NCBI RefSeq assembly: GCF_014805685.1
Contig: NC_060901.1
Location: 22,690,405 to 22,754,404, forward strand
Direction: 5' to 3'
DNA from: Silurus meridionalis
Taxonomy: Eukaryota; Chordata; Actinopteri; Siluriformes; Siluridae
DNA: 64,000 bases
In this document: one piece after another, positions 45,429 through 56,650 of the stretch
How positions within the stretch are numbered: position 1 is the first letter of the stretch
Layout of the letters: each line of letters opens with the position of its first letter
Made by a program: the position numbers and the translations under genes
The notes under the pieces: generated by a model
The model's database searches: none
Told to the model about the DNA's origin: nothing
The model's input: the letters and a program-made list of their open reading frames with translations, nothing else

Positions 45429-46445
45429 GTTAGCACACGAACAATAACAGTTCTAACAGATTTGTTTCTACCTTTAGAACTTCTGTTGTGTTTGTGATAC
45501 AGTGCAGGTAACACACATGAACCACACATGCTTTCATTAAACACTGATTTATAGGAAATGATCTTCTGCTGCTTCTATCAGAAAAACACATGGTGTAAAG
45601 AAATGATTCAGATTTAGAGATTTGTGTCATCAGCACTAACAGTCACAGTCACTGATTGTGTGTTATATCAATCATCATTTTGTTCTGTTTTTCCACAGAC
45701 TGTATCTGATCTTAACACTTTCTGTATTGAATAACACATTAACACATAGCGGAGCATCACGGGTCCAGATTAACACTGGAAAAAAAAATCTGAATATGGC
45801 ACCATTATAACAAACTAATCCACAGTAAACATAGATACGTTTTCACATATTATAGAATAATACTGAAAATATGTATTAAATACACACCATGACCAAGTAC
45901 AGGATATACTGTATTGATTTTTTGTGATTTTTTATATTGCTGTTAAAAATCACATTCACACACATGCATTGATTTTGTTTCTACAGAAAAGAATGACAAA
46001 ACTTGTTTAAGTTTCAGATTAGTTGACTCACTATAACTCATTATGTTTATGTTAAACCTTTGGTTCAAACAGGAATGATGCCACATGCCTGGATGATTTG
46101 GGGATAGATGGACCTATGCAAGTCGTACTAAGTACATTTCCAACATGCCTGTTTGGTACTAAAAAGAGGACATTTTTGCAGGTGTGGTTTCAGAAAAGAG
46201 ACTGGATTGAGTATTCAGTTAAAGCTTGTATATGTTCAAACTAATTAAAGACAAGGTGTTTAACCATACTGCGGTTTCCAACTCTTGGTTTATCCGTGAC
46301 AGATAAAAAAAAAATAAAAGCAACAAAAAAAATTTGCGGCACTTAAAAGTGAGCTGCATCTATGGTGAACTATTTTTAGAAAAGGACCCTGGGCACCATG
46401 TCGGTGAGTCCTGGACTATAGGAAGCCAGTAATATAATAGATCAT

Positions 46446-46803
46446 TTAGCCCTGAGCGAAACTCTTGGGTGTCCTTATATACTGGGAGACGTGGGAAAAA
46501 CGGCAAGATGGCCGCCGACCTGGACGTGCGCATCGCGTGCCCGGGAAGATCCAGACAGTAACAATAGAAATACTACAATTATTAATATTCCCTGTTCGTA
46601 AATCACAACATTTTCTGCTACAAACCAGAAGAGATTTTTAAATTATTTGACAATCAGCTGTTTAAATTCTCTACATGAATCCAATATCAGGACTCTGATA
46701 CCCAACACTGAACTTATACTGGGTTCTTTATATTTAAATAACTGCTAAATGTACAATAATCTTTAACATCAGTTTGTACAGTAATAATAATAATCCCATA
46801 TAA
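46446..46803 (-). repeat. Inverted fragment of the D1-D2 intron
   Basis: Within the plus-strand half, this stretch reads as the minus-strand intron of C (24115-24390 and 25080-25210): GGCCGCCGACCTGGA, then ATTAATATTCCCTGTTCG, then CAATATCAGGACTCTGATACCC. It joins an LTR part and a D2-proximal intron part that are about 0.9 kb apart in C, so it is both inverted and deleted. Confidence 0.7.
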
Positions 46804-46865
46804 GAAACATCACCTTACATAAAACAATATATTAGTTATTATGATAAGAGTTTGTTATTTACTTT

Positions 46866-46866
<1 letters not shown>

Positions 46867-46940
<74 letters not shown>
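46867..46940. repeat. (TA)n microsatellite
   Basis: About 70 bp of perfect TA repeat in the P1-P2 spacer. Confidence 0.95.
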
Positions 46941-46942
<2 letters not shown>

Positions 46943-47219
46943 ATATAAGGAACATATTCTTAAGGCTACATGACATCTACATAAACCCTTCATAACACTG
47001 ACAAATGCAGTCTTTATATTAGCTCACACATATTGAAATAAATCTTTATAAATATATATTTGTAGGTTCATGTCACTTGTCATGAAGGGTTTGTGTTTAT
47101 TCATTAATGTGTTTTTTTGTAAATAATATATTTTGGTTGTTAAAGGTATACATGTCATATTACTAACAGTGATGAAAACAATCATTTGATTAAACAAGTT
47201 TAGTCATTCTTATTAGTAG

Positions 47220-47326
47220 GAAGAAAAGAAACTTCAACACAATTAAGAAAACAGACACAATACCTCCATCAGAACAGCCTCAGAGTAAATCAACAACCTC
47301 ACCACCTTCATCGTCAACAACACAAG
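47220..47326 (+). pseudogene. Relic stalk exon between P1 and P2
   Basis: After TTAGTAG it reads GRKETSTQLRK and then loses one base (AAAACAGACAC for AAAACCAGACAC), which shifts the frame. The donor GGTAAA is intact. Upstream traces of a D2 splice donor show that a full unit once stood here. Confidence 0.65.
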
Positions 47327-48800
47327 GTAAAAAAAAACACTCTTTTTCCCTATAACCTATGTTAGATTTTATTTTTTATCACATGTGAAAAAGCACAAAT
47401 CTATTACAAGATTTACTCACATTAAGCATGCGTTTAATTACTCAGATTTGTTGTATTCTGAAACAAACTGGTAAATGTTTCCTTTCACTTATAAGCAGTA
47501 CAGCAAAATAGGTTTGAACATGGACTAGAGTAAATTTCAGTGTTTCTGGTTGATTCCTGTTATATACTATACAGTATACTGTAGTTCCTTCTTGTGAGAG
47601 ATAGAGAAAGATACTGCCCTGGCCACAGTTATGCGGTTACTCTTATGTGTTTCACAATGTCTCTAAAGTAACATAAAAAAATATTGTTTAGAAGTGTTAA
47701 AATGACTGAGATTCCTTATGTATTTAGGAGCCAGCAAATAAAATATTATTTTATTTGAAGTTTTGATCTTATTGATATCACAGAAAATTAACGGCACATG
47801 GCCTTTCATATTATATGCATTCCAGGAACTGAAATAGAATTATAAAATATATAATCAAATACATAAATGAAACATGTCACATCTGTTTTTAAAGAGTGAA
47901 TCAACAAATGCATTACTGTTTAAAGTACTTGTAATACATTCAGTTCCAGCACTGTTCTGTAGGTTAGCCACAGGGGGTCAGTGTAGAGTCATATACAGGC
48001 GCAGGTCAGCCAGAACCACTCATACATCCATCTTTCAACAAATGTTAATTTTCTCAATGTCCTCTTTTTAAAACACATTTTAAAATGTGCTGAATCTACT
48101 AGTGTGAAGTAATTTTGATTTTCACTCTTTTTATTTAGCAGACGTGGTCCCTTTTTAGGTTTTGCAGCCTCCCATTTAGCTCTCTGAAATTATTTTTGCA
48201 CCTAGTGATCAACTGGGAACATTGCAACACTCATTATCAAATGACCACCATTTAATATCCCAACACCACCAAGTCACTGATCCTTGGCACTTAAACATGA
48301 CTCTTGAGCATTCATCAACTCAAATGTTATGAATAAGATAACTGTAAGGCGCTTGGGATGAGAGTGTCTGCTGAAAACTATAAAAATAAAGCTCTCACAT
48401 ATGAGCAGCTGTAGGTCAGATGTAGTATCAGCGTAGTCGCACCAGATGTCACTATTTGGTCACTCAATATTGAATATGTCTAAATAAGTATTTTTTATTT
48501 ATAATTTATTTTTTGTGTTTGTTTTGAATGTTACTATTTAAGTGCTTAAAACTCTACTAATTGAATACATTAAATGCAGTTTAATTTAATTTTTCTCCAT
48601 TTGATAATGAATCATACTCACCACTTAGTTCTTGTCTCTAAATGCATTATAGCTCACAAATGGAATATTTATCTTAAGTTAGTCACATGATCTATGATCA
48701 GTTATTACATTGAGAAAATAAAACAAATAAAATATAATACAAACACACATGAATAAATATCAGCTCTATATAAAATGTAAACAGAGTCATGAAATTAGTG
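47327..48800. other. Spacer upstream of P2
   Basis: No gene. Inverted copy of the spacer upstream of B (18040-19300), including GGCGCTTGGGATGAGAGTG near 48349, the complement of the SINE-like motif. Confidence 0.6.
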
Positions 48801-48937
48801 ACGCAAGAGATTTTCAGAAGTGAGAAACGATGTAGTGGTTCTTGAGGTTTCCTCCAGCTATATTAAATAGTATAAGAAAGAAACTCAGTGTGATGTTTTC
48901 ACTGTGAGAGACTGGTGTGTGTGCAGAAGAAGCAGAA
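48801..48937 (+). promoter_or_regulatory. Proximal promoter of P2
   Basis: GTGAGAAACGATGTAGTGG and GAGGTTTCCTCC are followed by ATAGTATAAGAAAG. TATAAG at about 48871 is 66 bp upstream of the ATG. The 5' UTR ends GTGTGTGTGCAGAAGAAGC, so the GT run is very short here. Confidence 0.5.
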
Positions 48938-48986
48938 ATGATGAAGTGTTTGTATCTTTTGTCTGTTGCGTTTCATGTAGCTGCAG
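48938..48986 (+). CDS. P2 signal-peptide exon
   Basis: MMKCLYLLSVAFHVAAG, double ATG, GTGAGT donor, phase 1. First exon of the best-preserved unit of the short-stalk type. Joining 48938-48986, 50631-50933, 51977-52288, 52400-52465 and 52593-52651 gives an open frame of 262 codons plus stop. Confidence 0.85.
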
Positions 48987-50630
48987 GTGAGTGAAGTTAT
49001 TTTCTATTACAGAAAGGAAAGATAATATTATATAGTATAGTATAGAGAGAATATTATACAGTTCTTAGTTCAGCTGCTTTGTGTTCATTTAATGTATTTT
49101 CTGTCCAGATTGGGTTTACAGTAGGCCGTAGTTCAGCCCTGTTCCTGAACAACCACCCAAACACTGTCAAATGTTTCTCATTTAGAGTTTTTATTAACAA
49201 CAACTTTAATTACCACAGTGATATAATATTGACAGCTGTGTATGACTAATTAACTTTACCAAAGAAAAGCAGTTATTTATTTGAGACCTGTTCAGCTTTG
49301 ATCATGTGGATTTTTTCTTCCGGATTAACTTCAGTGTAAAATGTACTGATGAAGAGAGGTGGGATAATGAATAAGGAGGATTCTACAGTGAGATTATTTT
49401 ACAGTGTATGTTTTTACACATTTACTGAATTATATCTTTCACAATTTCTGTTTAAATGAATTTATCTTTAATCATTCACATAAAGTTTAATAGAAAAGTT
49501 GTTTTCCTGTAACTAATGCATCACTTCTTTTTTGTGGTCTACCTGGAAATAGATGCGTGTGAATTTCACACATCTTTCTGCTGCCTCTCAGTCACTGACC
49601 ACCATCTTCACTTCCTACGTCATGTATTAGTCACAGTTTATTACCACTGGCTTCTTGCATGTTTTAATACTCAATTTACATTTATAGATTATTTTTGTTT
49701 TTAAGTTTGAAAGGAAATGTTTAATTTAAAGCAAATTTATTAAAAACAAACCTACATTGAATTGAGAAAACAGGTAGTGGACTGGCTTAGATGAATTGTG
49801 TGTGTGTGTTTGTGTATGTGTTGTTACTGGAATTAACAAATTCATGGTGTATTTCTGGTGTAATTAAGGTATATGTTGTGAAGTGAGACGTGCCCTTACC
49901 ATTATTGTTTTGTTCTGGTGGAATAAGTTGGTTTTATGGCAGGTATGAAGTATTTTATTGGTTATAGTACTTACTGAAATAATGCCCTCCTGCTGCCACA
50001 AATGTTAATTATGTCACTGACTACAATCTTTAATTATTGTGTGTATGTGTGTGTTAAGAATTACATCCCCCTCAGATATTTATGTTTAATGAGATGTTAT
50101 TGTATAGTACTTTGTTTAGTATTCTAAATTCATGATTTAAAGCGATGTTGGTGCCAATCCAAAAAACCCAAAACATCTGCTTTTATCTGCTGTTATTAAT
50201 GCTCAAGAAGGCATGTTGTTCTACCGATCTAACAGTAGGGGGCGGTAGATGCAAAGAAAAAGTGATCATAGTATTGAGAAATGTGTTTAAGTAACTGTAG
50301 AAAACTAACTGGAACCAGGTGAAAGAAATCTGCACAATGTGTAGTTTTACTTTCTCCAAGTGCTCTTTATTTTCACATGGAGTTGTAACATGGTGTCTAA
50401 CCAGAGCTGCCTATGTGTACATTTCACTCTGGGATTTAAAAGAAAAATACACACATGAGCACAGGAAACTGTAACACACACAGTAGTTACTGTAGAAACT
50501 GGACTGAGAAACGAGATCTGAGATTTAAATGTACAGAAATTCATTTGTATGTTGACTTTAAAAACATTTTATAATATTGTACTGCATATTGTATTCAGTA
50601 GATTGTTATGTTGTGTGTTTGTTTCTGTAG

Positions 50631-50933
50631 GCTGTGCTCCTTTTGGTGAAAATAACACAGAAATCACACAACTCAAAGGTGGTTCAGTGCTGTTACCCTG
50701 CTCCTGCTCTGACCTGCTCTCCAAACCTCAGAAATTCACCTGGATGATCTTCAGAACAGGACGTCCGACTGAAATGTTAAATGATGAACACTACCGTGGC
50801 AGATATCAGCTGTTTAATAACATTTCTCCTGCTAATCTGTCACTACTCATATCTGACCTGAGAGAAGAAGATCAGGGAATCTACAGGTGCAGTACTGAGA
50901 AGGAACACAGAGACATATTTCTTTATGTTAAAG
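50631..50933 (+). CDS. P2 first V-like Ig exon (D1)
   Basis: 101 codons between TTTCTGTAG and GTAAAA. GCAPFGENNTEITQLKGG, then LPCSCSDLLSKPQKFTW with first core Cys and core Trp, GRYQLFNNISPANLSLLISDL and EEDQGIYRCSTE with the second core Cys. No stop or indel. The Cys-x-Cys after Leu-Pro is shared by D1 of all units. Probably the outer ligand-facing domain; ligand unknown. Confidence 0.88.
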
Positions 50934-51116
50934 GTAAAACATTTAAATACACTATAAAAGTTGATATTTATCGTGAAAGCAGACTTGATCCTTCAAATTA
51001 ATTATAGTTACAAGTGTAATAAAATATTTACTCCATTTATCATAACTAAAGGGAAATTTAGATTTATGTGTCATGTTGTGACATAAATATCAAGTTATAA
51101 ATAACTGATTATGATT

Positions 51117-51470
51117 ATTCCACTTACACTTCCGGTTTCACGGCGCGCACTTCCGGGTCGGCGGCCATCTTGGTCCCCCACCCCATCGCGCCTCCCGGTA
51201 TTTAAGGAAACTCAAAACTTTAGCTCCGGACCAGATTCTGATCCTGCTCCCTGTTCTGTTCTGGACTGTGTTTGTGTTTGTGTTTGTGTTTGTGTTTGTG
51301 TTTGTGTTTGTGTTTCTGCTCTGCCCTTCATAGTTCTGTTTGCTGGTTTTTGGATTTTTTGCCTGTGTTTTGACCCTGGACTGTTTATTAGACTTTGTTT
51401 TTGCCTTTTCCCCATTGATCTGCTTACTTTTTATTAAAGTCTGTTTTCTTATTACACTGTATCAGATTGG
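51117..51470 (+). mobile_element. Solo LTR remnant in the D1-D2 intron of P2
   Basis: Same LTR as in B, C and P1 (GGCGGCCATCTTGG, TATTTAAGG, TTTTTATTAAAGTC), but both ends are lost. The left end is cut at ATTATTCCACTTAC and the right at ACACTGTATCAG. A tandem (GTGTTT)n of about 8 units at 51266-51316 lies inside it. Confidence 0.7.
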
Positions 51471-51976
51471 ATGTGACAGATTTCTCACTCTAATCTATGA
51501 TTTATTTTGGTAACACTGTAGTATTTATAGAGCTCCATGACACCTGTATAATCCCTTCATTATAACAGATATTTACATAAACATCTGTTACATCAGAATT
51601 ATATGTTAATGTGACATGAAATGTCATAACACCATTTAATGTCTACAGAAATCTGTCACTAGACGAGGTATTATAACATTCACACTGAGAAACAGTCTGA
51701 ACATCTTATATGGGATTATTATTATTAATAACTGTACAAACTGATGTTAAAGATTATTGTACATTTAGCAGTTATTTAAATATAAAGAACCCAGTATAAG
51801 TTCAGTGTTGGGTATCAGAGTCCTGATATTGGATTCATGTAGAGAATTTAAACAGCTGATTGTCACATCATTTAAAACTCTCTTCTGGTTTGCAGCAGAA
51901 AATGTTGTGATTTACAAACAGGGAATATTAATAATTGGTGTATTTCTATTATTACCTGTAAATGTTCTGTGTACAG

Positions 51977-52288
51977 GCTGTGAGCTGGTGAAGAAGACAG
52001 GGGTAGAGAATGTGACTGGGTTCATAGGAGAGTCTGTAGTTCTGCCCTGCGTCTGCACTGACCTACAGAACGACCCGAAGAGAGTAACATGGGAGTTTAA
52101 TAAAAACAATCACTTTCAGGAAATTTACTCTAAACAGACTGAAAATCACAGTAACAGAGTGAAACTGGTCAGTAAAAACCCTCCAGGAAACCTCTCTCTA
52201 CTCATATCAAACCTGACTGAAGAGGACCAGGGAAACTACAGATGTTCTGCACAGGCTGATCTCAGAGATCTGAGTCTGTCTGTTAAAG
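51977..52288 (+). CDS. P2 second V-like Ig exon (D2)
   Basis: 104 codons from GCELVKKTGVENVTGFIGE, LPCVCTDLQNDPKRVTW, through KNPPGNLSLLISNL, to EEDQGNYRCSAQADLRDLSL. Core Cys, Trp and Cys are present. Acceptor GTACAG and donor GTACAT, phase 1. Fully open and nearly identical to D2 of B, from which it differs by scattered substitutions only. Confidence 0.88.
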
Positions 52289-52399
52289 GTACATTTTTGT
52301 CATTAATGACTATGAGCATGTTTTACTCCAGTGTCATGTGTCATATTACTAACAGTGATGGAAACAATTATTAGTAAGTTTTGTGGCTCTTTTCAGTAG

Positions 52400-52465
52400 G
52401 AAGAAGAGAAACCTCAACTACATCGAGGACAACAGACAAAACACCTCAATCAGAACATCCTCAGA
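52400..52465 (+). CDS. P2 stalk exon
   Basis: 22 codons after TTTTCAGTAG: GRRETSTTSRTTDKTPQSEH and on to CAGA|GTAAAA. Thr/Ser-rich hinge, phase 1 at both ends. If the donor is missed, the frame would run on to a TAA in the intron at about 52530. Confidence 0.65.
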
Positions 52466-52592
52466 GTAAAACAACAACACTCAGACTCCCACTATCTTAT
52501 ATTTTCATTCCATTATATTTTTAAGTAAAAAAACACAATATTACACACATTATTTTATGATTGACTCACATTCTGGATGTTTAAATACACAG

Positions 52593-52651
52593 TTTTCTTG
52601 CTTCCTGTGGTTTTGCTGTTGCTGACACTCAGTGTAGTTTTTATTTATTAG
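52593..52651 (+). CDS. P2 transmembrane exon ending in stop
   Basis: After AAATACACAG the phase-1 reading is IFLLPVVLLLLTLSVVFIY and TAG (52649-52651). This 19-residue hydrophobic helix matches in position and sequence the TM part of P3 (FLVLLLLIPGVVAFIWW). No charged residue lies in the helix. The protein would end right after the membrane with almost no cytoplasmic tail, so any signalling would need a partner. A GTTAAG donor at 52651 overlaps the stop, but using it also yields TAG with the next exon. Confidence 0.6.
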
Positions 52652-53051
52652 TTAAGGACAAAAATTAAACCCTTTATTTTATTAAACATAAAATGTTGGC
52701 ACCACAATTCAGAATGAAAGATTTGGAGATGAACTGATGAATTTACATGTACATGAGTTTACATGATCTTCACCACATCTGTCAATTCATGCTGAAAGAA
52801 AACTAAATGTTTTGTTTATTCATTAAGTCTGTCTTTCCCTCTGTTCTAAAGAATTCTGAGACAAATAAACAAATGTTTTCTTTTACTTATAACCAGTACT
52901 CCAAACATTTTTTAAACATTGATAATAGTTTTGTATTGTTTTACTTTGTTATTGTATGTGAGTTTAAACAGCACTGCAGGCCTCCACATCTTACTGGAGA
53001 AACCACTTACAAACCACTAGAGGTGTGATTTCTGAGATCTTTTCTCTTTAG

Positions 53052-53119
53052 GAGGAAGATGTGGAGAGAATGTGGTTGCTGGAGGACATCAGGACTGTGA
53101 GGGAAAGCAGGAGGATCAG
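53052..53119 (+). CDS. P2 tail exon (in frame only if the TM exon is skipped)
   Basis: 68 nt, RGRCGENVVAGGHQDCEGKQEDQ in phase 1, donor GTTAGC. The last exon 53203-53238 reads TVSDLNTFCIE and stop. Stalk exon to tail exon is phase-compatible, so skipping the TM exon gives a secreted form with this C terminus. Including the TM exon makes this part 3' UTR. Confidence 0.45.
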
Positions 53120-53238
53120 GTTAGCACACGTACAATAACAGTTCTGTTATAGTCATTGATTGTGTGTTATATTAATCATCATTTTGTTCTGGTTTTCCAC
53201 AGACTGTATCTGATCTTAACACTTTCTGTATTGAATAA

Positions 53239-53895
53239 CACATTAACACACAGCCGGAGCAGCACGGGTCCAGATTAACACTGGATATAAAGAACTGAAT
53301 ATGGCACCATTATAACAAACTAATCCACAGTAAATATAGACACGATTTCACATCTTATAGAATTTACTATATTGATTTGTGTAGTCATTTTTTTTATGTT
53401 GCTGTTAATCACATTAACACACATGCATGGATGTGATTTAATTGGGTTTAAGAGACAGAGTTTCCAGATCATTGTTACTGTTACTTATATTAGCTGAGTG
53501 TATTGTTCTGCATTCACTTTGTCTGTTCATCATTAATTTCTTGTTGATGTACAGTTTCATTTTTATATCTTATATATTATATTAGAATCATTTTATTCTA
53601 TATTCATCTTATTTGTAATGATCTAATATCAGGGTAAAAAATGTATATTCCAGAAGCATCATGGTGTTTTGTGTAAGAAGACTGTTATACATGTTCTTGT
53701 TTGTGACTTTCAGTGTTTAGACTGATGGTACCTTTAGTCCCTGTTCTAGTAAACTAACATGAGGATGTGTTTTTGACAGACTTCACAGCACTTCTGTAAA
53801 ACACTCTGGATAAGAGAATCTGCGAAATGCCTGAAATATAAATGTTAATGTTACAATTTTTGCAGCTTTTTTTCAATGTGATTGATATCTTACAT

Positions 53896-53926
<31 letters not shown>

Positions 53927-54185
53927 AAGTAATTTCCTGTAATTAAATTGCATGTGATGTTAGCTGCTGTACTGAGCTACATGTTCATAAAGAGAATAGA
54001 TTTGAAAATTGTAACTTGATGGTGAGAAACATATACTATAACCAACTGTAAATAAAAGAAACTGTAAGTGGTGTATGACAGTGTGTTTGCTAAGTGTCCT
54101 GTATTACACAGTGTTTCCACCGCATGGCACAATGTGAGTTGACTGATGCTGTGACATATAAGATGTGAACAGTCTCCCATTGTCG
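53239..54185. other. 3' flank of P2
   Basis: No gene. Inverted counterpart of the 3' flanks of B and C, with GGATAAGAGAATCTGCGAAATGCC near 53809 (complement of the SINE-like motif) and an (AG)n tract at 53896-53922. Homology stops at CAGTCTCCCAT near 54180. Confidence 0.6.
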
Positions 54186-55660
54186 AGAAAAATATTCGAA
54201 TCAACCTTATCTAGTTTGTGTTTTAATCAAACTAATATCCATCCAACAAATTGAACTAATAATTAATATAGAACCTATAAGATACAATAGAAGTAGCTTG
54301 ATTAAACCTATTTAGCTTATATGTTAAGTAAACTGATGTAATCTATTTACTCCAAGTATAATTAACATCATAATAATCAGATACTACTAAATGGAGTAGA
54401 GTAGGGTCTGACTGGTGGTATGAGTGTGTTGGAAAGACAGAAAAAAAACAACATACAAGGCATACTTATTGGGGAGATGCTTATTGGGGAGATGCTGTCA
54501 GTGGAGAATGCTCCTAAGAGATGTGCCAGGACGTGTGTGAGTTGGAGCTGAATAAAAGAAACAAACAGAGATCACAATGACTAAAAAACATTTAGTTTAA
54601 TTAATATGTGCATGCAACAACAAAAGTAACAAGCTTATAAATGCTATCTTTGTGAAGCTCAACACACTATGCAACAGTCAGTTCAGAAAGTACAAATGAA
54701 GTATGACCTAGGTACTAACATAACCAAGTAGAATAATGTATATACGAATAGACAATCTAAGTAAAATAATATAGCCTGACTATAGCCTGAATATAGCAGA
54801 ACACTTACACAGAGTGGTTGTAGGGAAGATAAAGCAGGCCACAAAATAGTTGTACACACATAAAAAACTGAGAGCAGGAGGAAGCGGTGCCTGGCTGTAC
54901 CAGAGGGAGTGAAGGTTGTATACACATTCTTTTCTTAAGTGAAATAGAGAAAATGATATGGAATCACAGGAAAGAGAATTTGCTAGGGTGAAGAAAAAAA
55001 TTAAATAAAGGTGTTATGTAACACAAGGGTAAAAGTATGAGTGTGTGCAAAGTGTGTGTGGGCTTGATCATTTTGATGTGATGAAGTGACCACCTTTAAT
55101 GGGCTCATCGGTTTTTGCTTTTTCTCATCCAAGACTGAATATTTTTCATTGGCTTTTGAGGTCTATTATTAGGTTAAAATAAACAAAGAGTGCTACATTG
55201 GGAATCAACTGAAACAAACAATCCACCCGTGATGTGTCTGCTCAGAGACGGGTTCTGAGTTCCGACACTGAGTTAAACCCAAACTCACTGTAATAGATTT
55301 TGAGAAGCCACCTAGTTCTGTACGTTTAGCCTCAGCAGGGAGCTCAGTGGCCGAGGTCACCAGGTTGACCTCAGGCTGAAGCTTGTTGAAGGGTGCAGTA
55401 GCAGAGTTCACCATGTAAGCTCTAATATCCTTTTTTTCCCCCTATTTACATGCGTTTTTCATTATTGTGTTCACATTTTAAAAACACAATTTGGATTAAA
55501 CTGTCTATCAACTATCATTGCTTTCACACTTCACATTGCTTTTTCAGTTCAAAGAGAACAACTGTGGATCATATTTTCAGTTTCCATGGTTCAGTTATGT
55601 TTTTGGCTTCTTATCTTTGTAGTGTTACAGGGTTTTTCCATGTGTGTTTTTTTTAGGTGT
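54186..55660. other. Unrecognised insertion between P2 and P3
   Basis: This stretch has no match to any other unit in the window and shows no recognisable domain. A 69-codon minus-strand frame at 55205-55414 (MVNSATAPFNKLQPEVNL) and the short duplication CTTATTGGGGAGATGCT near 54465-54495 are the only structure seen. It could be a decayed retroelement. Confidence 0.35.
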
Positions 55661-55700
55661 TACCTGGGTTTCTCCCACCTAATAGAAACATTTCAGTAGG

Positions 55701-55702
<2 letters not shown>

Positions 55703-55757
<55 letters not shown>
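55703..55757. repeat. (GT)n microsatellite
   Basis: GT dinucleotide repeat of about 55 bp between P2 and P3. Confidence 0.95.
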
Positions 55758-55864
55758 TTCATCTTCCAAGCTGAATTTCCTGTATTCTTTGGCTATATAT
55801 ATATGAGAAAGTTTTTGCTAGTGTTCTGGTAAAATGTGTTGGTTTTAAAGTGCAGTGATCTGAT

Positions 55865-56014
55865 ATACAGTAGTACATTGTAGATGTGAGGTTAACTGCT
55901 TTACTGAGCTGCACACTGGGAAAGAAAACTGTTTCGAAAACGTGATCCTAGCACTGAGAAATGCGTGGAAGTTTTGTGTGGAAATCTGCAGATTGGACAT
56001 TATTATTCTCTCAA

Positions 56015-56016
<2 letters not shown>
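55865..56016 (+). repeat. Fragment of receptor intron 1
   Basis: GAGCTGCACACTGGGAAAG, then AAAGTGATCATAGTG-like and GAAATCTGCA match, on the opposite strand, intron 1 of B (16050-16220). It is an orphan piece of another unit lying between P2 and P3. Confidence 0.6.

Positions 56017-56019
<3 letters not shown>

Positions 56020-56091
<72 letters not shown>
56020..56091. repeat. (TA)n microsatellite
   Basis: About 70 bp of TA repeat next to the end of the Tc1 fragment that starts at 56092. Tc1 elements target TA. Confidence 0.95.
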
Positions 56092-56093
<2 letters not shown>

Positions 56094-56650
56094 TGAGGAA
56101 AATAAGTATTTTAACACCTTGCTATTTTGCAAGTTCTCCCACTTAGAAATCATGGAGGGGTCTGAGAAAGTCAATGTTAATATTTGGTACAGTAGCCTTT
56201 GTTTGCAATTACAGAGGATTCCTGTAGTTTTTCACCAGGCTTGCACACACTGCAGGAGGGGTTTTGGCCCACTCCTCCACACAGATCTTCTCTAGATCAG
56301 TCAGGTTTCTGGCCTGTCGCTGAGAAACACGGAGTTTGAGCTCCCTCCAAAGATTCTCTATTGGGTTTAGGTCTGGAAACTGGCTAGGCTACGCCAGAAC
56401 CTTGATATGCTTCTTACAGAGCCACTCCTTGGTTATCCTAGCTGTGTGCTTCGGGTCATTGTCATGTTGGAAGACCCAGCCTCGACCCATCTTCAATGCT
56501 CTAACTGAGGAAGGAGGTTGTTCCCCAAAATCTGTAACACGTAGCCCGGTCATCCTCTCCTTAATACAGTGCAGTCGCCCTGTTCCATGTGCAGAAAAAC
56601 ACCCCCAAAGCATGATGCTACCACCCCCATGCTTCACAGTAGGGATAGTG
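56092..56650 (-). mobile_element. Tc1-type transposon fragment
   Basis: Begins CAGTGAGGAAAATAAGTATTT, the end of a common fish Tc1 family. On the minus strand 56637-56389 reads [39 protein letters not shown], the middle of the transposase catalytic domain with the second Asp (DNDPKHT). The N-terminal half and the other end are missing, replaced by a different element. Confidence 0.8.

Larger units (their letters stand above)
45735..47219. other. Spacer between P1 and P2 with foreign and inverted pieces
   Basis: No gene. 45735-45990 is the 3' flank of P1. 45990-46440 is unrecognised. 46446-46803 is an intron and LTR fragment in the opposite orientation. A (TA)n tract lies at 46867-46940. 47040-47219 matches the intron between D2 and stalk, including a decayed D2 donor (GTTAAAGGTATACATG) near 47142. 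Confidence 0.6.

Noticed and set aside
50631..52288. Assignment to antigen receptor V genes
   Set aside because: No recombination signal sequences, no J-like FGxG motif and no constant domains; each V-like exon is spliced directly to the next.
55845..56295. Ile-Tyr repeat frames
   Set aside because: Translation of the (TA)n tract.
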